This document shows positions 27,406-38,862 of a DNA stretch of 64,000 nt, piece by piece. The translations under genes were made by a program, and so were the position numbers. The stretch's first letter is position 1; every line of letters starts with the position of its first letter. Location of the stretch: assembly GCF_000011385.1 (NCBI RefSeq), contig NC_005125.1, forward strand, positions 2,914,001 to 2,978,000, read 5' to 3'. This stretch comes from Gloeobacter violaceus PCC 7421. Lineage in GTDB: Bacteria; Cyanobacteriota; Cyanobacteriia; Gloeobacterales; Gloeobacteraceae. The notes beneath the pieces were generated by a model. That model was given only the letters and a program-made list of their open reading frames with translations. It was not told the DNA's origin and did not search any database.

Positions 27406-29214
27406 ATGACCGCCGTTCCCGTTTCGCAGATTCGCAATTTCAGCATTATTGCCCACATCGACCACGGCAAGTCCACCCTGGCCGATCGGCTGTTGCAGGT
27501 GACAGGCACCGTGAGCGACCGGAATATGACCGCCCAGTACCTCGACAACATGGACTTGGAGCGCGAGCGGGGCATCACGATCAAGCTGCAGGCGGCCCGC
27601 ATGGAGTATGTCGCCGATGACGGCGAGAAGTACATTCTGAATCTCATCGACACCCCTGGTCATGTCGACTTTACCTACGAGGTCTCGCGCTCACTCGCCG
27701 CCTGCGAAGGGGCTTTGCTGGTAGTGGACGCAAGCCAGGGCGTCGAAGCGCAGACCCTGGCCAACGTCTATCTGGCGATTGAGAACAACCTCGAAATCAT
27801 CCCGGTGCTCAACAAGATTGATCTGCCGGGGGCGGAGCCGGAGCGCGTCCTCGACGAGATCGAAGAAATCATTGGTCTTGAGCGCACCGGGGCGATTCGC
27901 GCCTCGGCCAAAGAAGGGATCGGCATCCACGACATCCTGGAAGCTATCGTCCACCGCATTCCGCCGCCCGCGGACACGGTGGCCGAGCCTTTGCAGGCAC
28001 TGATATTCGACAGCTACTACGACGCCTACCGGGGAGTAATCGTCTACTTTCGGGTGATGAGCGGTTCGGTCAAAAAGGGCAACAAAATTCGCTTTATGGC
28101 CTCCGGCAAAGAATTTGAAATCGACGAAATCGGCGTGCTGAAGCCTTTTCAGGTGCCGGTGGATGAACTGCACGCGGGTGAAGTGGGCTATATCGCCGCC
28201 GCCATCAAGCTGGTGCAGGACGCCCGCGTGGGCGACACGATCACCTTGGTCTCCAACCCCGCCGCCACGCCCTTGCCGGGCTATCAGGAGGCGATGCCGG
28301 TGGTCTTCTGCGGGCTCTACCCCACCGACTCCGACCAGTTCGAAGACCTGCGCGAGGCGCTCGACAAACTCAGCCTCAACGACGCGGCATTGCACTTTGA
28401 GCCCGAGAGTTCGGGAGCTCTGGGATTCGGCTTTCGCTGCGGCTTTTTGGGATTGCTGCACATGGAGGTGGTGCAGGAGCGGCTGGAACGAGAGTACGAC
28501 CTGGATCTGGTCACCACCGCCCCCTCGGTCGTCTACCGGGTCAACAAGACCGACGGCACAGTGCTGGAGGTCCAGAACCCCGCCGACTTGCCCCCGTCCC
28601 AATTGCGCACCTCGATCGAAGAGCCTTACGTCAAAGTCGAACTGATTACCCCCCAGGAGTTCGTGGGCACGCTGATGGAGCTGAGCCAGGGGCGGCGGGG
28701 AATTTTCAAGGACATGCGCTACCTGACGCCGACGCGCACCACGCTCATCTACGAAATTCCGCTGGCCGAAGTGATCACCGACTTTTTCGACCAGATGAAG
28801 TCGCGCTCGCGCGGTTACGCCTCGATGGAGTACCAGCTGATCGGCTTCCGCGAGGGCAACCTGGTGCGCCTCGACATCGTGCTCAACGGCGAGCCGGTCG
28901 ATTCGCTCTCCTGCATCACCCACGCCGACAAAGCGCCCGAGGTGGGCCGGCAACTCACCGCCAAACTCAAAGAACTGATCCCCCGCCAGCAATTTCAGGT
29001 GCCGATCCAGGCCGCCATCGGCTCGAAGGTGGTGGCGCGCGAAAACATCGCCCCTTTGCGCAAGAACGTGCTGGCCAAGTGCTATGGCGGCGACATCAGC
29101 CGCAAGAAAAAGCTGCTCGAAAAGCAGAAAAAAGGCAAAAAGCGCATGAAATCGATCGGCTCGGTGGACGTGCCTCAGGAAGCCTTCATGGCCGTGCTCA
29201 AGCTCGAAGGCTGA
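27406..29214 (+). CDS. lepA: Elongation factor 4 (LepA), ribosome back-translocating GTPase
   Basis: LepA is a GTPase related to EF-G that acts on stalled or initiating ribosomes. The 602-aa product has G1 [15 protein letters not shown]2 [14 protein letters not shown]3 DTPGHVDF, G4 [13 protein letters not shown], domain II, and the LepA-specific C-terminal domain with [20 protein letters not shown]. Length is standard for the family. ATG 27406 is the natural start. It is a single-gene unit. Confidence 0.97.
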   Translation: MTAVPVSQIRNFSIIAHIDHGKSTLADRLLQVTGTVSDRNMTAQYLDNMDLERERGITIKLQAARMEYVADDGEKYILNLIDTPGHVDFTYEVSRSLAACEGALLVVDASQGVEAQTLANVYLAIENNLEIIPVLNKIDLPGAEPERVLDEIEEIIGLERTGAIRASAKEGIGIHDILEAIVHRIPPPADTVAEPLQALIFDSYYDAYRGVIVYFRVMSGSVKKGNKIRFMASGKEFEIDEIGVLKPFQVPVDELHAGEVGYIAAAIKLVQDARVGDTITLVSNPAATPLPGYQEAMPVVFCGLYPTDSDQFEDLREALDKLSLNDAALHFEPESSGALGFGFRCGFLGLLHMEVVQERLEREYDLDLVTTAPSVVYRVNKTDGTVLEVQNPADLPPSQLRTSIEEPYVKVELITPQEFVGTLMELSQGRRGIFKDMRYLTPTRTTLIYEIPLAEVITDFFDQMKSRSRGYASMEYQLIGFREGNLVRLDIVLNGEPVDSLSCITHADKAPEVGRQLTAKLKELIPRQQFQVPIQAAIGSKVVARENIAPLRKNVLAKCYGGDISRKKKLLEKQKKGKKRMKSIGSVDVPQEAFMAVLKLEG

Positions 29215-29412
29215 AGCTGCCAGTGGTTGGCTACGCCTATTTATGAAGATGCCTGCCAGCGGTCAACTGGCGGCAGATTGAAGTTTATGTATACTGTGCA
29301 CATCTCTGAGGCTCTGCTGCGGCTTGATGAACTTCTGCACCAGGCCGCCGCCTGGTGGCCGCGAATCGGGATGATTTCGGTGTAATCACCCTACTCGGGC
29401 GTACTTGCCTTC
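29215..29412. other. Intergenic region between lepA and SGNH hydrolase
   Basis: A hairpin (GCCAG...CTGGC core, about 29250-29276) follows lepA without a T-run. A 32-codon plus-strand frame (29287-29385, MYTVHISEALLRLDELLHQA) is open but has no ribosome-binding site or family; it may be chance. Confidence 0.35.
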
Positions 29413-30936
29413 TTACCGCGGTCCTCCGATCTGCCAGGCTAGATCGCCCACCGCTTCGAGCGGGAGGGATTGGATGAAGACAGTGCCGTCCATCTGCCAC
29501 AGGGCGTTGCTGCCGGTGGCCGTGTTGCGCCAGAGGATGTCGGGTTTGCCGTCGCCACTGAAGTCTCCCGCCCCGGCGCTTTGCCAGCCCAGATCGCCCA
29601 CCGACGGTACAGAAACGCTGCTCAAAAAAGCAAGGCCGTTCATCTTCCAGATGGCATTAGCACCAGTGGCCGTGTTGCGCCAGAGGATGTCCGGGGTGGC
29701 GTTGGCATCGAAGTCGCCCGTGCCACCGATTTGCCAGCCCAGATCGGCGACCGCCTGTAAAGTGACGGCCGCTCGGTAGACCGCTCCGTCCATCAACCAG
29801 ACGGAATTGGCACCGGTGGCTTGATTGCGCCAGAGGATATCGGGTTTGCCGTCGAAGTTGAAGTCCGCCGCCCCGGCAATCTGCCACTTCGGATCGCCCA
29901 CCGTGGGCAGGGAAATAGCCGCGCGGTACTCCGTGCCGTTCATCAACCAGATGGAGTTGGCGCCGGTTTTGGTGTTGCGCCAGAGAATGTCGGGCTTGCC
30001 GTCGAAGTCGAAATCGGCCGTCCCGACCGACCGCCAGTTGGGATCTGAAACGGCGGGTAGTTCCACGACTGCGGAGCGGGCCGAACCATTCATCAGCCAG
30101 ACGGTATTCCTGCCGTTGGCACCGTTGCGCCAGAGAATGTCCCATTGGCCGTCGCCGCTGAAATCACTTTTAGGGCTGCCTGCGAGGCTTGCAACCCGCA
30201 GCGTCTCGAACCAGCGATCGGCGATCTTGGCGTAGCCCTCGGCGTCGGGGTGCACCGTATCCGCCAGATCGGCGGTGGTCAGGGCATTGTAGATGTCCAC
30301 GTAGACGACTTTTTTACCCTGGGTGATCTTGCCGTTTACGATGCCGGGGATCGCGGCGTTGTAATCGAGCACCCGCTGATTGATAGCGCTATCGTCGGCA
30401 GGCGGGATCGAAGCGACATAGAGCTTCACAGAGGAGCGCAACGCGAAAATCTGGTCGATAAGGGCGCTCAATCGACCCGGTGCACCGCCAGGATCGTTGT
30501 TTTTTTCGATGTCGTTGGTGCCGATGAGCAACAGCACTGTCTCCGGTTTGTACTTCGGCAGCCAGTCGTCGATACCGTCTGCAATTTGGTCGATAAAATA
30601 GCCGGGATGGCCCTCGTGGTTTTTGTCGCTCAGGCTGGATGGACCGCTCGATTGGGAACCGACAAAATCGGCGTTGCTACCTTCCGAAACCAGACTGTTC
30701 CACAGGTCGGTGCGGTAGCCTCCCGAAACGGTAAAACCCTCGGTAATCGAATCTCCCAGGGGCATAACTTTGGCCGGATTTCCCGGCAGAACCTGCGCAA
30801 ACGAAGGTGTGCTAAAGCCCGTTCCGGCAAGCAGCGCGCCACAGATCCAGGTGCGGATCGAAGTCTTGATATAACAAACTAGCCTTGAATAGCCAGTGCC
30901 TTCCCTACAGGATCTTTCAGTTTTTGAGGGGTCCAT
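29413..30936 (-). CDS. Exported SGNH/GDSL hydrolase with five FG-GAP-like repeats
   Basis: The start is taken as ATG 30936 (MDPSKTERS...), giving 507 aa with a signal-peptide-like ICGALLAGTGFSTPSFAQ; longer in-frame starts exist. Residues about 55-250 are an SGNH esterase domain with block I MPLGDSITEG, block III-like LIGTNDIEKN and catalytic DTVHPDAEGY. The C-terminal half holds five tandem copies of a 50-residue unit starting ILWRN (for example DILWRNTATGANAIWKMNG) and ending in 'DFxxDGKPD', typical of FG-GAP/VCBS propeller blades that bind calcium or carbohydrate. It is likely secreted and polysaccharide- or lipid-acting. The substrate is unknown. Confidence 0.88.
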   Translation of the reverse strand: MDPSKTERSCREGTGYSRLVCYIKTSIRTWICGALLAGTGFSTPSFAQVLPGNPAKVMPLGDSITEGFTVSGGYRTDLWNSLVSEGSNADFVGSQSSGPSSLSDKNHEGHPGYFIDQIADGIDDWLPKYKPETVLLLIGTNDIEKNNDPGGAPGRLSALIDQIFALRSSVKLYVASIPPADDSAINQRVLDYNAAIPGIVNGKITQGKKVVYVDIYNALTTADLADTVHPDAEGYAKIADRWFETLRVASLAGSPKSDFSGDGQWDILWRNGANGRNTVWLMNGSARSAVVELPAVSDPNWRSVGTADFDFDGKPDILWRNTKTGANSIWLMNGTEYRAAISLPTVGDPKWQIAGAADFNFDGKPDILWRNQATGANSVWLMDGAVYRAAVTLQAVADLGWQIGGTGDFDANATPDILWRNTATGANAIWKMNGLAFLSSVSVPSVGDLGWQSAGAGDFSGDGKPDILWRNTATGSNALWQMDGTVFIQSLPLEAVGDLAWQIGGPR

Positions 30937-31240
30937 TTTACAGAAATTCATGGAGAATACGACCTGTTCGCAGACTTGATTTACTGAATGTACAGCCACC
31001 TTCGAGCCTGACATGAAAATACAAAATTGTGAATCGAGCGAACCACCTAGGCAGTTGCACGCAATTTCTGCCCGTCCGCTTTCTAGAACCACTGAATCGA
31101 CCCCAATGATTGGGCTGTTCTCGTGGCAGATTCCGGCGTGTTGTCGGTTGACAGGCCGCCATGCCTGGCGATCTTATCCAGCCGTCTATGGTTTGTACTT
31201 CTGGGCACCCGTGAAAATGCGGTATTTTGTGCCCATGCAG
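30937..31240. other. Intergenic region, 304 bp
   Basis: No gene was recognised. A TTGACA lies at 31148-31153 on the plus strand; a weak ATCTTA follows after 17 bases. This could once have driven the broken asparaginase-family remnant that starts at 31241. Confidence 0.3.
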
Positions 31241-31416
31241 ATGAAACGTCGAGAGTAGTGTTTGGCGGTGCTCTGGCAAGCGGTCTGGGGGCCGTCCCTG
31301 CCCTTGCTCAGGCAGTCGGTAGGCCCGTAGTCGTCGCCAGTGCCAACGGCCTTGCCGCCACCGAAACAGCAATAGCACGGCTGAAGGCCGGGGCCGACAC
31401 GCTGGATGCCGTCGCT
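31241..31416 (+). pseudogene. Remnant of glycosylasparaginase-family gene (5' end only)
   Basis: ATG 31241 opens MKRRE and then meets TAG. In the frame that follows, VFGGALASGLGAVPALAQ completes a twin-arginine-type signal peptide and is followed by RPVVVASANGLAATETA and KAGADTLDAV. That is the N-terminal signature of the isoaspartyl peptidase/glycosylasparaginase family (Ntn hydrolases). The sequence then stops matching at about 31416, exactly where the flavin reductase gene ends on the other strand. The catalytic Thr region is absent. A frameshift plus truncation makes this a dead gene. Confidence 0.65.
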
Positions 31417-31944
31417 CTAGCCCCCGATCGCTTTGACCAGATCGCCGACCGAGTGCTTCAGGCGCTGGTCGATTTCTTCGTCGAGCACGGTGCTGCCGTC
31501 GGCCTGCCGCTGGATTTGCTTGTCGACCGCGTACACCCCTCCCAAGAGGTGCCGCGCTCCCAACTCGCAGAGCACCGGCTTGAGGGCGTAGTCGATGGCG
31601 AGCAGGTGGGCGATCGTGCCGCCCGTGGCGATGGGCAACACGGCTTTTCCGAGCAAAGCCTTCTGCGGCAGCAGGTCCAAAAAGCTCTTCAACAGCCCGG
31701 TATAAGCCGCCTTGTAAATGGGAGTCGCGATAATCAACCCGTCCGCTTTTTCAAGCAGCGCCTTCGGCCCGTCGAGGGCAGGGCTGTCGAAGCGGGCAAA
31801 GACCAGCACCTCGGGCGGCAGATCGCGCACTGCAAACACGTCCGCCCCGACCTCCGGCGGCAGAAGCCCAACGGCATATTCCACGAGCGAATGTGTCCTC
31901 GACGGGTGAGAGGGACTGCCGGAAACAGCCAGAATACGAGCCAC
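31417..31944 (-). CDS. NADPH-dependent FMN reductase (SsuE-like)
   Basis: The 175-aa flavodoxin-fold protein has the phosphate-binding loop VSGSPSHPSRTHSLVEYA, the family signature LIIATPIYKAAYTGLLKSFLD and GTIAHLLAIDYALKPVL. SsuE-type enzymes provide reduced FMN to sulfonate or other monooxygenases. No partner monooxygenase is adjacent. The 3' end abuts the asparaginase-family remnant, so the region around its stop is a recombination junction, but the protein itself looks complete. Confidence 0.88.
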   Translation of the reverse strand: MARILAVSGSPSHPSRTHSLVEYAVGLLPPEVGADVFAVRDLPPEVLVFARFDSPALDGPKALLEKADGLIIATPIYKAAYTGLLKSFLDLLPQKALLGKAVLPIATGGTIAHLLAIDYALKPVLCELGARHLLGGVYAVDKQIQRQADGSTVLDEEIDQRLKHSVGDLVKAIGG

Positions 31945-32075
31945 AGCGAGGTCTCCTTTAAAAGTACTGGGTGGGGATCGGATGTGCTTTGCGTAGGCAT
32001 TCTACGTCCTCTGGCCGTGGGCGGTCGAAAGTGGCCGGCAGCATGCCGCCGCACCCGGCTACAAATCCGAAGCTT

Positions 32076-32525
32076 TCAGTCCAATCTATCGGCACCACCC
32101 TCCACCGGAATCGACCATTGCCTCTGCCTCTGCGTGCGAGGTGGACGCACCATCGTGTCGAGCAGGTGCTCCAGCACGGCAGCCGGGCTTTTGCAAAGAC
32201 CGCGGTGCGCGGCCGAGGTCTGAATCACCGTGCTGCGGGGCGCAATCAGCCAGTAGAAGCGCTCCCTCTGCGACAGTCGGCCGATTGGCCCCGCTTGCTC
32301 TCCACCGGCACAGATAGTCGGTATGGTCTGCAGGTGGACCCGGATCGCTTCGAGATCCAGGGTCGGATCGAGTGCCGATGCCCGCCGCTCGTCTAGTTCG
32401 ATGCGTGCCTCCAAAAACGCCCTGGCAGGACACGAAATGATCACCCCGACGTTGACGAACTCTTCGCGCTCGACTTTGGGAACGAGGCGGATCGTCGCGT
32501 AATCATACGCAATCGGTTCGTGCAC
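32076..32525 (-). CDS. DUF3037 protein, partner of HipA-like kinase
   Basis: The 149-aa protein begins MHEPIAYDYATIRLVPKVER and continues EEFVNVGVIISCP, the characteristic start of DUF3037. Its start overlaps the end of the HipA-like kinase gene by 23 bp in another frame, so the two are translationally coupled. DUF3037 proteins are found next to HipA-like kinases in many bacteria; neither function is established. A toxin-antitoxin or kinase-substrate relation is only inferred. Confidence 0.8.
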   Translation of the reverse strand: MHEPIAYDYATIRLVPKVEREEFVNVGVIISCPARAFLEARIELDERRASALDPTLDLEAIRVHLQTIPTICAGGEQAGPIGRLSQRERFYWLIAPRSTVIQTSAAHRGLCKSPAAVLEHLLDTMVRPPRTQRQRQWSIPVEGGADRLD

Positions 32526-33285
32526 GGCTCGCCTCCTCCAAAAAAGCTCGTGGCGGCTCCAGCCGTCTCAGCAGGTACTTCCTATAAGCCTCTCGGTGCT
32601 GCTCGCCGCCGACAAACGGAGAGTCTGCGCCCAACCAGGCCTCAGGAATGCGTTCGACAATGCCGTCGATGACTTGCGGTGTGACCCGCTCGCTCATGCG
32701 TGCATCGGCCTCGCCCAGAGCGTCGGCAAACCGCAGCAGTACGTGATCTTTGATCAGGGCGAACGGCTCGCGGCTGCGCTCCAGGTGATTCTTCCAGGTG
32801 TGGTGGAAGTAGAGGGCCGCGCCGTGATCGATAAGCCAGAGCCGCCGGTGCCACATCAGCATGTTCGTGTTGCGGGGGGTGCGATCGACGTTGGTCACAT
32901 AGGCGTCGAACCAGACGATCGAAGAAGCCAGATCCGCGTCGGGTTGAACCGCCAGCGGGTCGAAGGTGACCGAACCGGGCAGGTAGTCGAGGGCAAGATT
33001 GAGGCCGGCGCTGGCCCGGATCAAGTGTTGAATTTCCGGGTCGGGTTCGGTGCGGGCGAGTTCGGGATCGAGTTCGACAAAAACGATCTCAGGCACCGGC
33101 AAACCGCAGGCGCGGGCGATTTCCCCGGCCACCAGTTCGGCTATCAGGGCTTTGGGTCCCTGCCCGGCGCCGCGAAATTTGAGCACGTACATGCCGTCGT
33201 CGTCGGCTTCGACGATGGCCGGGAGCGATCCGCCCTCGCGCAACGGGGTCACATACCTTGTGGCAATTACCGTTCTGATGCCCAT
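32503..33285 (-). CDS. HipA-like kinase-fold protein
   Basis: The 260-aa protein is shorter than classical HipA (about 440 aa). It has MGIRTVIATRYVTPLREGGS, a possible ATP-binding lysine in YVLKFRGAGQG, a catalytic-loop-like FDAYVTNVDRTPRNTNML and a DFG-like LWLIDHGAALYFHH. The N-terminal HipA domain is absent. No HipB antitoxin is encoded nearby; the partner is the overlapping DUF3037 gene. The candidate role is protein or small-molecule phosphorylation. Upstream lies a broken Uma2 gene. Confidence 0.82.
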   Translation of the reverse strand: MGIRTVIATRYVTPLREGGSLPAIVEADDDGMYVLKFRGAGQGPKALIAELVAGEIARACGLPVPEIVFVELDPELARTEPDPEIQHLIRASAGLNLALDYLPGSVTFDPLAVQPDADLASSIVWFDAYVTNVDRTPRNTNMLMWHRRLWLIDHGAALYFHHTWKNHLERSREPFALIKDHVLLRFADALGEADARMSERVTPQVIDGIVERIPEAWLGADSPFVGGEQHREAYRKYLLRRLEPPRAFLEEASRARTDCV

Positions 33286-33349
33286 CGTCTACCGGGTGCT
33301 CCCTGGGTGGCAAAGCTGAACTTTCTGACGTGTTGTGAAGATCACAGCC

Positions 33350-34143
33350 TCAAGCACCAGGGTCGATCCCCTGCTCCTGGAGGCGATGGCGGAGTGCCTG
33401 CAGTTGCGCTTCCACTGCCCGGCGCGCCGCCGCTTCCTTCAAAATTTGTTGCTGTGCTTCGGCGACGCGCCGCTCGGCTTGCTCGGCGCGCCGCTCGGCC
33501 TCTGCCGCCTGTTGTGCGGCTTCTGTCGCCAAGCGCGCGGCCTCGGCGGTACGCTCCTCCGGGGTCAGATAACGCTGTCCCCCCTGGTCATACCAGTAGA
33601 GCCATTCCCGTTCGATGCCCTGGTACACCCCCCGTTCACAGCCGATGGCCAGACCAATGTCAGGCAGCCAGACTGGATTGTCGGACAAAAAACTATACTC
33701 CCCTTGCTCCAGACAGTAGACTTCAAGGCTCTTTTTAACCTGTCGCAGTGCATTGTAAATATGTAATAGCGCACTCCCAAAGCGGTATAGTCCAGCTTCT
33801 TCTGGCGGTGCTCGTTGCACCGCTTGCGCGAAACCACTTCCAAAGTCAGCACCGGGACCGCCTTTTCTTCCCACAACACGTAGCTGCGGCGCAGGTTCTC
33901 GTCTTTGATTCGGGGGACTCCCAGGACGAGAAAACCGTCGGGGACGACAGGTTCGTCATCAGGATCGAAGTAGATCCCCATATCCGTTCCCCAGAACCAG
34001 TCCTGTCGCTCGGCCCAGATGGTCGTCAACAGCAGTTTGAGCACCCCGGGCATCAGATCTTGTAACTCATTATCCACAGGGGTGTCGTCCGAATCGGGCA
34101 GTTCCTCGGCGGTGGGGAGTCAGGAATGCGCTTGATCGACCAT
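33350..34143 (-). pseudogene. Disrupted Uma2 (DUF820) family gene
   Basis: Read from ATG 34143, the frame meets TGA after MVDQAHS, resumes with LPTAEELPDSDDTPVDNELQ, and runs through typical Uma2 text (DWFWGTDMGIYF, VVPDGFLVLGVP, KKLDYTALGVRYYIF). At about 33760-33790 a frameshift moves it into a second frame that carries YNALRQVKKSLEVYCLEQGE, the WLYWYDQGGQRYLTPEERT block and a C-terminal coiled coil. The stop and the shift together make it a pseudogene. Uma2 proteins have a PD-(D/E)XK nuclease-like fold and are abundant in cyanobacteria. Confidence 0.8.
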
Positions 34144-34372
34144 GGTAGTACCTCGCAATGGCCCTATCCTAGTCTTCCCTGCCCTGCACAGCCCTTCATG
34201 CACCACCGCCCAACACAATAAAGTACGGTTAATCTATCGACAATTCGTTCTATATTGTGCGACGATGGCAGCGAACGCGTCTGGAATTTCGACCGGCAGC
34301 TCTATGTCCCGAGCCACCAATTCGCTCCGTACTGCAGCTGCTCAAAGCCGCCCACCGGGTCGACCCCCGGCC

Positions 34373-34747
34373 CGGGACACAGTCTGAATTCCCGGAGGAA
34401 CGTTCTGGATGGGTTCAAACGATCAGTACCCAGAGGAAGCCCCCGCCCACCCGGTCCGCGTCAATGGTTTCTGGATGGACCGCTTTGTGGTCACCAACTC
34501 GCAGTTTCGCCGCTTCGTCAAGGCCACCGGCTATCGCACCCTGGCCGAGCGTCCAGCGGACGCGGCCACTTATCCGGGCGCGTTGCCCGAACTGCTGCAA
34601 CCCGCCTCGGCCGTCTTTGTCAAACCTCCCGGGCCGGTGGACAAAGGCGACCACCGCCACTGGTGGATTTATACCGTGGGCGCCAACTGGCGCCACCCCG
34701 AAGGGCCCCACAGTTCGATCAAAGGCCGCGAGCAGCACCCGGTGGTT
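34373..34747 (+). pseudogene. Truncated formylglycine-generating-enzyme-like (SUMF1 family) gene
   Basis: The family's opening, normally 'RDMVWIPGGTF.MGS', reads RDTV-stop-IPGGTFWMGSNDQYPEEAP here, with TGA (34385-34387) where Trp is expected. Then come RVNGFWMDRFVVTNSQFRRF, GYRTLAERPAD and SSIKGREQHPVV, after which similarity ends abruptly at 34747. The catalytic Cys region of the C-terminal half is missing. A frame starting at ATG 34409 is open to 34798, but its last part is antisense VOC sequence. Confidence 0.75.
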
Positions 34748-34997
34748 CGTCAACGGCGAGGACCAGGCTGTGCGCCGAGCCGGGCTCGGCCGATATGACT
34801 CCCTTGCCGAAGATGATCGAGGCTTCCGAGTTGTGCGGCGTCATCTGCACGCCACGGAAGTCGTCGCCCTCTGCGACGTCGATGTCGAGCCGCCAGCCGA
34901 GATTCTCGTAGAACGCCTTCGCGCGGTCAACGTCGGAAACGCCGAACACCACGACTTCGAGCTTCATATTTTGACTGTTTACGTGATTGCTGCTCAT
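34719..34997 (-). pseudogene. Truncated VOC (glyoxalase-like) protein gene
   Basis: ATG 34997 has AAAGGAG 9 bases upstream. The product starts MSSNHVNSQNMKLEVVVFGV and keeps SDVDRAKAFYENLGWRLDID, a VOC metal-binding-fold half. It breaks off after SLVLAVDE at about 34748; the last eight residues (PPGAARGL) are antisense of the SUMF1-like gene. The second beta-alpha-beta module is missing. The closest style is proteobacterial, like the katG that follows upstream. Confidence 0.75.
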
Positions 34998-35192
34998 CTT
35001 GTACTCCTTTAACGTCGGTTCGGGAGAGGCCACCAATTTCCGGGGGGTGGGGCGATTTCAAGGGGGCAGGACTATGCGCCCCTGGCTCATGACTCCAGAC
35101 AACTCAGGAGGTGTATCCAACTAGGCGCGGGCTGAAAAGCGCTCAGCAACTCAGATGCAGCAAGACCCCCGAAAATTGGTGGCCTCGCCTCC

Positions 35193-37906
<2,714 letters not shown>

Positions 37907-38362
37907 ATGCGGCGGGCATTTTCGGTGAGCGTGTTTTTGTGCCGTGAGTACCGTCTACTGCTTATTCGCCACAAGCGCCTGGGTTCCTGGTTGCCGGTGG
38001 GCGGCGAGGTGAATCCGGGTGAGACCCCCCTGGAGGCGGCCCTCCGCGAGGTGCGCGAGGAAACTGGTATAGAAGCGCTGTTTGTGCGTCTCGGGGACGA
38101 CAACGACATCGACGGCGCACCGCCGGGTTTGCTCGGTTACGAGGAGCACCACGCCGGCAGCAAGGGCGTGCACCTCAATTTTGCGTTTGTCGCCTTTTTG
38201 CACGACGGGGCGATTATCCGGCCCAACCACGAGTTTGACGAGTTTCGCTGGGTGAATCTTGACGAGCTTGTCGGGTTGCGCGATGGGAATCACACGCCGC
38301 TCAACGTCGCCCAGCTGGGATTTAAGGCGCTGCGGCGGGTGCGCACCCTTGGGTTGCGCTGA
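37907..38362 (+). CDS. Nudix hydrolase
   Basis: The 151-aa protein has a complete Nudix box: GGEVNPGETPLEAALREV then REETGI, matching GX5EX7REUXEEXGU. It also has LIRHKRLGSWLPVGG just before it. Family members cleave nucleoside diphosphates linked to another group, often for damage clean-up. A conserved tail (EFDEFRWVNLDELVGL) is typical of the MutT-like group. The substrate cannot be deduced. It is followed 50 bp later by a TPR gene on the same strand. Confidence 0.92.
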   Translation: MRRAFSVSVFLCREYRLLLIRHKRLGSWLPVGGEVNPGETPLEAALREVREETGIEALFVRLGDDNDIDGAPPGLLGYEEHHAGSKGVHLNFAFVAFLHDGAIIRPNHEFDEFRWVNLDELVGLRDGNHTPLNVAQLGFKALRRVRTLGLR

Positions 38363-38412
38363 AATTGCTGCACCGCGCCGCATAATGTGGGAAGCATGCC
38401 TTCGGCCTTTCG

Positions 38413-38853
38413 ATGCGTCTTTACTTGCTGCCACTCGTTTTGAGCTTGCTGGTCGGGATCGGTCCCGGTGCTTTTGCCCAACCCGCCATTACAGCCGGCG
38501 AATTTATCCAGCGCGGTATCGAGCGCGCCAGCCGCAACGACATACGCGGCATGAACGAAAATTTTGAACAGGCCCTGCGCCTGGAGCCCAAAGCCTATCA
38601 GGTCTATGTCCAGCGCGGTTACGCCCGCTCGATGGTCAAAGATTATAAAGGGGCCGTCGAGGATCAAACCATGGCGTTGCGCCTCAAGCCGGACAGCGCC
38701 GAAGCGTACACCAACCGGGGCACCTCCCGCTATCGCCTGGGCGATCGCAAGGGCGCGCGCGCCGACTGGCAAAAGGCACTCGAAATCTTCCGCCAAAAAG
38801 GAGCGGACGAGCAGGCCGAGCAGGTTGCAGCTGTGCTTAGACAGTACAAGTAG
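38413..38853 (+). CDS. Small exported TPR protein
   Basis: The 146-aa protein has a clear signal peptide (LYLLPLVLSLLVGIGPGAFA, cleavage after AQ) and three TPR units: FEQALRLEPKAYQVYVQRGY, KGAVEDQTMALRLKPDSAEA and a third ending ADWQKALEIFRQKG. It is likely periplasmic and mediates protein contacts. It may be co-transcribed with the Nudix gene. It ends tail to tail with the carotenoid oxygenase. Confidence 0.85.
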   Translation: MRLYLLPLVLSLLVGIGPGAFAQPAITAGEFIQRGIERASRNDIRGMNENFEQALRLEPKAYQVYVQRGYARSMVKDYKGAVEDQTMALRLKPDSAEAYTNRGTSRYRLGDRKGARADWQKALEIFRQKGADEQAEQVAAVLRQYK

Positions 38854-38862
38854 CGGCACACT

